A stretch of 49,895 nt of DNA, taken from contig JWZX01003403.1 in assembly GCA_001275005.1 (NCBI GenBank), positions 1-49,895 of the forward strand. The letters run 5' to 3'. The DNA comes from Chrysochromulina tobinii. Lineage: Eukaryota > Haptophyta > Prymnesiales > Chrysochromulinaceae. Position numbers and translations under genes: made by a program. A model generated the notes under the pieces. It worked only from the letters and a program-made list of their open reading frames with translations, ran no database searches and was not told the origin of the DNA. This document shows positions 45,087 through 49,895 of the stretch, one piece after another; position 1 is the first letter of the stretch, and each line of letters opens with the position of its first letter.

Positions 45087-45791
45087 ATGAGGCAGCGTTT
45101 GCCAATGTTGCTCCTGCCGCTGCTGCTGGGCTTCCTGACACCGTCGGCGCCCTTTGCGATGTCGCGCACGGTGCCGCGGGCACCGGCGCGTAGGATGGGC
45201 TCGCCGCCCTCGATGGTTTTTGATGTCGCGACCGTGTCGCGTCCGGGGTTTCCTTGGTCCGTTGCCTCTGCTCCTCGTCCGGAGTCGATCATGGAGGGGG
45301 GCCACCGGATCGACTTCCTGATGGAGTCACTGCATCTAACCAAACGCCGCTGCAGCGGCGGCATCAGCGTGCGCGCGCCGCCCGAGGCCATCTGGAAGAT
45401 CATTACCGCCTACGAGCGCATGCCTGACGTGATCCCCAACATCATCTCGAACATCGTGACGCGCGACGAGACGGGGCTGCGCGGCGTGCGCATCGATCAG
45501 GAGGCGCTGCTCTCGCGCAAGATGAACCTGCGGACCTCGATGACCCTCGAGGCCGTAGAGGAGCCCAACCGCTGGACGCTGGCGTTGCACCGCATCTCCG
45601 GGCACGGCTTCTTGTCTTTTGAGGGTCGGTACCAGCTGCAGCCGCGCGCGGACGGGACGACGTACCTGAGCTACGTTGTCGAGCTCGTCCCATGCCCCAT
45701 CTTCCCGCTCCCGCTCGTCGAGCGGAAGATCCGCAAGGAGGTGCCCAAAATGTTGAGCGCCGTGGCAGATGCGGCGCTGGCAGGGTTGTGA
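45087..45791 (+). CDS. START-like (polyketide cyclase/COQ10-like) protein, probably plastid-targeted
   Basis: This encodes 234 aa from the ATG at 45087. MLLLPLLLGFLTPSAPFA is a hydrophobic signal with an AxFA-type cleavage context, followed by an Arg/Ser/Pro-rich stretch. That is the bipartite pattern used by secondary plastids. Residues about 88-225 fit a START-like lipid or cofactor-binding fold: GGISVRAPPEAIWKIITAYERMPDVIPNI, the central VRIDQEALLSRKMNLRTSMTLE strand, and a final helix VERKIRKEVPKMLSAVADAAL. Plant relatives of this fold are plastid 'polyketide cyclase/lipid transport' proteins of mostly unknown role. No catalytic residues can be assigned. The fold is judged from pattern; plastid location is inference. 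Confidence 0.7.
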   Translation: MRQRLPMLLLPLLLGFLTPSAPFAMSRTVPRAPARRMGSPPSMVFDVATVSRPGFPWSVASAPRPESIMEGGHRIDFLMESLHLTKRRCSGGISVRAPPEAIWKIITAYERMPDVIPNIISNIVTRDETGLRGVRIDQEALLSRKMNLRTSMTLEAVEEPNRWTLALHRISGHGFLSFEGRYQLQPRADGTTYLSYVVELVPCPIFPLPLVERKIRKEVPKMLSAVADAALAGL

Positions 45792-46275
45792 CCGGACTGG
45801 AGAGCGGCTGAATCAGGGGCTGATTTTCATCCTGGACGGGGCGTACCTCTAGATGGTGGCTTGTGTCTGCTAGTACAGTATAATTCTTGACCAAACACTT
45901 CAAGTTTCGTCTTAGAGTCTGGACCCTGAGCCACAGGCGGATTTGCCTTTGATTTGGGCAATTTGGGCTCGAACCTCGAAGGGAAAAGGCTCCTTCGGCT
46001 TCGTGGCTTATGGCCGTCCCGGATCGGATCCTAGACCGCTCTTGGACGTCCAATGTTCCAATCACACTCACACCCGCCGGACCACCCGAAACGGACGGTC
46101 CATCAGCATCAACATCGCGTCGAGACCTCGCCTCACGGCATGCGCGAATGGCCGTGCTTGCGTCGCACCCGTGGCACAGACCGCGACCGGCGGGCGGCGG
46201 CGGCGTGGGGCGCGCTGGGTGTGACCGCGCCACCGCAGGCTCGCCGGCCGATCTGCGCCGACGGGGGCGCTTTGC
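45792..46275. other. Intergenic region
   Basis: About 480 bp between the START-like stop (+) and the THOC5 repeat array (-). The small open frames are not convincing, and no RNA gene is recognised. Confidence 0.45.
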
Positions 46276-46502
46276 GCCCACTACAGCGCCTTGAGCAGTC
46301 GGGATGGGGCGTCGATGTGCCCACTACAGCGCCTTGAGCAGTCTCTCGAGTACGAGCTGGGAGGGATGGGGCGTCGAGGTGCCCACTACAGCGCCTTGAG
46401 CAGTCTCTCGAGTACGAGCTGGGAGGGATGGGGCGTCGAGGTGCCCACTACAGCGCCTTGAGCAGTCTCTCGAGTACGAGCTGGGAGGGATGGGGCGTCG
46501 AG
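46276..46502. repeat. 62-bp tandem repeat spanning the end of the THOC5 gene
   Basis: Three full 62-bp copies (46317-46378, 46379-46440, 46441-46502) and one 41-bp copy missing 21 bp (46276-46316). On the minus strand the first copy encodes the last 17 residues and the TAG stop of THOC5. The other copies repeat this end, stop included, in the presumed 3' UTR. Confidence 0.95.
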
Positions 46503-47740
46503 GTGAGCAGCGGGCCGAGTCCTCCGAGCCACTGCAGCCATCGGTATGGGCGGGCGGGCAGGAGGGAGGCGACCGCGTCGGCCTCGCTCGCGGCACGGCC
46601 AGCGGCGGCGGCGAGCCGATGGCTAGCCAGCGAGGAGCGCAGGTCCGGGAACTGACTCCCATCGTCCGCCTCCGCACCCGTCTCGGCGCCTTGCCCCGCC
46701 CTGTCCCCAGCGGGAGTGGGGGGAGTGGGGGCCACGTCGCGTGCACTCTTGGGGAGCTGCGTGTACAGGCGGCGGAGGGTGGCGTCGGCGGCTGCGGGCG
46801 TGGCCGCGGCACCGAGTAGCTGCAGCCCTCCAAAATATGCAAAGGTCACCGTCGCAGTCCCAGCCGCGCGGCGTGCACTGATCACCACCTGGAGCGGGTG
46901 GCGAGCGAGGCCACTCTCGGCCGCGCCGCCAGCGCCGCCAGCGCCGGCGCCGGCGCCTTCGGATGCCTTCGCGAGCGCCTGTGCCGCCTCCACGTCGCCG
47001 ACGATGGAGAGTGTCGCGTCGGCCTCGAAGGCTCGAAGGTAGGCCGCCGCCGTCATCGCGAGCGTGTACAGGGGCGAGGGGAGGAGGGGCGCGAGGGGGT
47101 GGAAGGGCTCGGCGCTGCGCGGCATGGGGAGCAGCTCCGCCTGAAGCGCCGCCGCCGCCGCCGTGACCGTCTCCATCTGCGCATCCACCGCTGCCTTGAG
47201 CTCCGACGCTTTCTCTTCTGCTGATGCGAGCGACGCCTTGCGCGCCACGAGGCCGTCGCGCAGCGCGTGGAGGCGGACGCGCTCGTCGCGCTCGACACCC
47301 AGTCGGTACAGCGTCTGCTGGTGCGCCACGTCCGGCGGCGGCGCCGCGCCCGGCTGCTGCAGACGCCGCGCGCTCACCGCTGCCTCAAGTGAAATGACGT
47401 CCGAGAGCACGGCCTCGGTCGCCACGGCATCGGCCGTGCTCGCGGGCGGCTCGGCGCATTCGGAGATGGCGCGCTGAAGCCGTCCGCGCTGGTACTTGAG
47501 CGCGCGCAGCTCATCGTCCGCCTCTGTGAGCCGCCGCTTGGCGCGCTCGACGGCCTCCTCGCCCGAGGCGTGAGCGGCGAGCGTGCCCGCGACCACGCCG
47601 CGCAGCTCCATCAGTACCGCAGACGACTCGCCGAGGAGCACCTCCTGCGACTTGCTGCTCGGCTTCGCGGCGCGCTTGGCCGCCAGCAGCGTCTCGGCCG
47701 AGGCCCTCAGCTTGTTGAGGAGCGCGTGCTCGGCAGACAT
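46448..47740 (-). CDS. THOC5: THO complex subunit 5 homologue
   Basis: This encodes 430 aa from the ATG at 47740. The N-terminal half is coiled coil with the THOC5 pattern: ALKYQRGRLQRAISEC, then HQQTLYRLGVERDERVRLHALRDGLVARKASL. A proline-rich boundary follows, then LLPSPLYTLAMTAAAYLRAFEADATLSIVGDVEAA and HPLQVVISARR, matching the folded C-terminal part. THO couples transcription elongation to mRNA export with TREX. The length is shorter than the animal protein (about 680 aa), as in many protists. The last 17 codons lie within a tandemly repeated 62-bp unit. The upstream region (47741 on) includes a T9 run. The family call rests on motif order and would be settled by a profile search. Confidence 0.7.
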   Translation of the reverse strand: MSAEHALLNKLRASAETLLAAKRAAKPSSKSQEVLLGESSAVLMELRGVVAGTLAAHASGEEAVERAKRRLTEADDELRALKYQRGRLQRAISECAEPPASTADAVATEAVLSDVISLEAAVSARRLQQPGAAPPPDVAHQQTLYRLGVERDERVRLHALRDGLVARKASLASAEEKASELKAAVDAQMETVTAAAAALQAELLPMPRSAEPFHPLAPLLPSPLYTLAMTAAAYLRAFEADATLSIVGDVEAAQALAKASEGAGAGAGGAGGAAESGLARHPLQVVISARRAAGTATVTFAYFGGLQLLGAAATPAAADATLRRLYTQLPKSARDVAPTPPTPAGDRAGQGAETGAEADDGSQFPDLRSSLASHRLAAAAGRAASEADAVASLLPARPYRWLQWLGGLGPLLTSTPHPSQLVLERLLKAL

Positions 47741-48095
47741 TTACCTCCGGTTTCGTTATTCATAGCCTTTTTTTTTGGTGTTCTTGTTAACAGTGAAACG
47801 AGACATAGAGAAGACTTGCTTTATATAATTCGTTCATCCAGAACGGCTATTCATACTCGGAAATGTATCGAATTTTCGGTTCTGCGCATCGTTCAGTTTA
47901 CGTTCAGTGTGAAATTACCAAACACACTGTAGGAAGGTAGAAGAGAGAGTACACCGTCTATTCTTTGTGTAGAGCATGCCATGCAACGCGCTGTCGTCGA
48001 TCATGAAGGCGAGTCAGACGAGGATCGAGCTGTCGACCAGCAGCAGGCACATACGCACTTCATCGCAAACGTACGCATCATGCACTCCACGCATC
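47741..48095. other. Upstream region of THOC5
   Basis: 355 bp, AT-richer than average, containing a T9 run near 47768. It separates two minus-strand genes and should contain the THOC5 promoter. No shared 28-bp element is present. Confidence 0.45.
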
Positions 48096-49895
48096 TCACA
48101 GATTCAGCTCAAAGCGAGCCTTTCCTTGCACTGCGCTCCTAATCAAGGCTTCCCCTTCCTCGCCCATGTACGATCCTTCTTTACTGCTGCGGAGGTCGCA
48201 CCTGGTCAATGCGCCATTGACGCACAGAGCGTCGGCGATCGCAGTAATGCCCGTCATGTCCCTGCCGCGGTTAGTGAGATGATTTTCGGACAGGTCGACG
48301 CTCGTCAGCGCGCCGTTGACGACAAGCATCTTGGCCACGTGCTTGGCACCTGCTGACCCTCCGATGTTGTCTTCGTACTCGCCGATCGTAAAGCCGTACG
48401 CGCCGCCGCTGATGTCAAGCTTCTTGAGCGTCTGGTTCTGTTCCAGTGCCTCGCAGATGGCTTTGGTGCCCTCCTCCCCCAACCTGTTTTTGGCTAGGGA
48501 CAACATCGTCAGCGCGCCATTGACGCGCATGGCGTCGGCAATCGCTGTGACGCCCTCTGCAGTGTAAGTTCCTTCCCCATGATAACGATCGAGGCCGCAC
48601 AGCTGGTTGTAGCTGAGGTTGAGGCTCGTCAGCCCGCCTGTTACAACGGCCTGTGTCAGGTCCGACGCCAGCAGGATCGCATCAGGCGGCTTGAGGTTCT
48701 GCTTGGAGAAGTCAGCGGTGGTCTGGTCGCGCCGGATGCCGCAGAGCGAGATACCCTTCTGCTTGGCGACCTCAGCTAGCATCTTGGCCGACGCCTCATC
48801 GAGCGGATTGCCCAGTAGGTTGGTCACCGTCAGCGCGCCATTAACACGCAGGGCGTCGGCGATTGCAGTGATGCCCTCTGCGGTGTAGGTGCCATGTCCG
48901 CACTGGCGGTGGTCAGTCCAGACGCCGCAGAGCTGGTTGTCGGAGAGGTTGATGCTCGTCAGCGCGCCATTGACGCGCAACGCGTCTGCGAACACCTTGG
49001 CGCCTTCCGGACCAAAAAAGTTCCAGCTGACATCGATTTTCGTCAGCGCGCCATTGCGCAGAGCGTCAGCAATTGCTGTGATCCCCTCTGCAGAATAAGT
49101 TCCACGCCCATAACAATCGAGGCCGCACAGCTGGTTGCTGGAGAGGTCCAGGCTCGTCAGCCCGCCTGTGACGGCTACCATAGCAGCAACTGCGTTTGCT
49201 CCCATTGGACCGATGCCGTTGTCCGTGACGTTGAGCGACGCGAGCTTGGTCTCCTTGTTGCTCTGGATGGCCCTGCAGACTGCGCTTACGCCCTCATCCT
49301 CGAGGTCATTGAAGGACAAATTAAGGGCCGTCAGCCCGCCCATGACGGGTATGAGACCTGCAACGACCATGCCTCCCTCGACTCCGACGTACTTCTGATT
49401 CAGGTCCAGTTCCGTGAGCGAGTCGGCGCGCATCTCCTTGATCGGGATCTCGTTGAACATCTCGATCTTGAGGTTTCCGATGACTGCCGCTGAGAGCTGC
49501 TCAGCGACGTCGCCCGCGATCTTGTTATGGCGGATGTCGATGCGTGTTAGCGCGCCGTTGACGCCAAGAGCTGCGGCGAGCTCCCTGATGCCTGTCATGT
49601 CCCTGCCGGAGTCGGTAAGATCATTTCCGGACATATTGATGCTCGTCAGCCCGCCATTGACGCGCAGAGCGTCGGCAATCGCTGTGATGCCCTCTGCAGT
49701 ATAAGTTCCATTGCCATATTCATCGATGCCGCACAGCTCGTTGGAGCTGAGGTTGAGGCTCGTCAGCCCGCCCATGACAGGCACGAGGTACGCAAGAAGC
49801 ATGCCATCTTCGACGCCGATATTTCTCTCTTGCAGGTCGAGCTCAGAGACGGAGTCGTCGCGCATCATCTGCACCGGTATGCCGCGAATCTCGCC
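48096..49895 (-). CDS. Leucine-rich-repeat (ribonuclease-inhibitor/NLRC3-like) protein, 5' truncated by window edge
   Basis: The frame is open to the last base of the window, so the N-terminus is missing; 599 codons are visible. Sequence upstream of a GTG at 49874 (GEIRGIP) matches the corresponding part of the next module (FNEIPIKEM), so the protein clearly continues beyond the edge. About 15 LRRs follow the pattern LTSLNLSSNELCG...GTYTAEGITAIADALRVNGA, with 28-30-residue spacing. A larger module of about 140 residues is duplicated (MRxDSxxELDLxxxxVGVExGM..AxLxPVMGGLT). The protein ends VQGKARFELNL. Proteins of this type are numerous in algal genomes, and their partners are mostly unknown. 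There is no signal peptide in view. Confidence 0.85.
   Translation of the reverse strand, partial: GEIRGIPVQMMRDDSVSELDLQERNIGVEDGMLLAYLVPVMGGLTSLNLSSNELCGIDEYGNGTYTAEGITAIADALRVNGGLTSINMSGNDLTDSGRDMTGIRELAAALGVNGALTRIDIRHNKIAGDVAEQLSAAVIGNLKIEMFNEIPIKEMRADSLTELDLNQKYVGVEGGMVVAGLIPVMGGLTALNLSFNDLEDEGVSAVCRAIQSNKETKLASLNVTDNGIGPMGANAVAAMVAVTGGLTSLDLSSNQLCGLDCYGRGTYSAEGITAIADALRNGALTKIDVSWNFFGPEGAKVFADALRVNGALTSINLSDNQLCGVWTDHRQCGHGTYTAEGITAIADALRVNGALTVTNLLGNPLDEASAKMLAEVAKQKGISLCGIRRDQTTADFSKQNLKPPDAILLASDLTQAVVTGGLTSLNLSYNQLCGLDRYHGEGTYTAEGVTAIADAMRVNGALTMLSLAKNRLGEEGTKAICEALEQNQTLKKLDISGGAYGFTIGEYEDNIGGSAGAKHVAKMLVVNGALTSVDLSENHLTNRGRDMTGITAIADALCVNGALTRCDLRSSKEGSYMGEEGEALIRSAVQGKARFELNL

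Noticed and set aside
1-49895. tRNA genes
   Set aside because: Scanning for the T-loop consensus GGTTCGAATCC and plausible A-box spacing found no convincing candidate by eye; a covariance-model search would be decisive.

Overview
The window looks like nuclear DNA from a GC-rich unicellular eukaryotic alga. It carries an axonemal dynein heavy chain, GT-AG introns, secreted and membrane proteins with algal-type N-termini, a probable plastid-targeted START-like protein and many simple-sequence repeats. There is no bacterial operon structure, no rRNA or tRNA gene and no viral gene that I can see. A haptophyte or another secondary-plastid alga is my best guess. That is an inference from protein style and architecture, not a proven placement.

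Layout. 1-6.6 kb: a disordered protein ending in a degraded 'SHxW..HPDP'-type algal domain (+), two unrecognised low-complexity proteins in tandem (-), and a divergent SKP1-like protein (+). 6.8-20.5 kb: one uninterrupted 4557-codon outer-arm-type dynein heavy chain (-). 20.7-29.1 kb: a secreted ASCH-domain protein, then a giant SMCHD1/GMI1-like GHKL-ATPase whose 5' part is split by short introns (both +). 30.1-38.1 kb: mainly secretory-pathway or cell-surface genes, namely an FKBP prolyl isomerase with a 70-nt intron, a membrane prolyl 4-hydroxylase with WW and two ShK domains, an FHA domain inside Gly-Tyr-Gln repeats, a second 2-oxoglutarate oxygenase, and a GH5 glycosidase whose catalytic barrel is interrupted by four transmembrane helices. 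38.3-49.9 kb: a very acidic repeat protein, a SAP-motif protein, a 390-bp foldback element, a mitochondrial-type 3-oxoacyl-ACP synthase, a START-like protein, a THOC5 homologue and a leucine-rich-repeat protein that runs off the right edge.

Working together: FKBP, the two hydroxylases and GH5 would all suit folding, hydroxylation and remodelling of secreted or wall glycoproteins. They are separate transcription units on both strands, so this is a neighbourhood, not an operon.

Most interesting observations: (1) a 28-bp sequence, identical in three places, lies sense-oriented just upstream of three unrelated genes and is followed 10-12 nt later by YACAC; it looks like an undescribed promoter module. 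(2) The synthase intron is three tandem ~42-nt copies, each with its own donor, branch-like site and acceptor. (3) The GH5 barrel is split by an even number of membrane helices, which keeps both catalytic halves on one side. (4) A 390-bp foldback element, a repeat pair found upstream of two genes, and a gene-terminal 62-bp tandem repeat suggest active local duplication.
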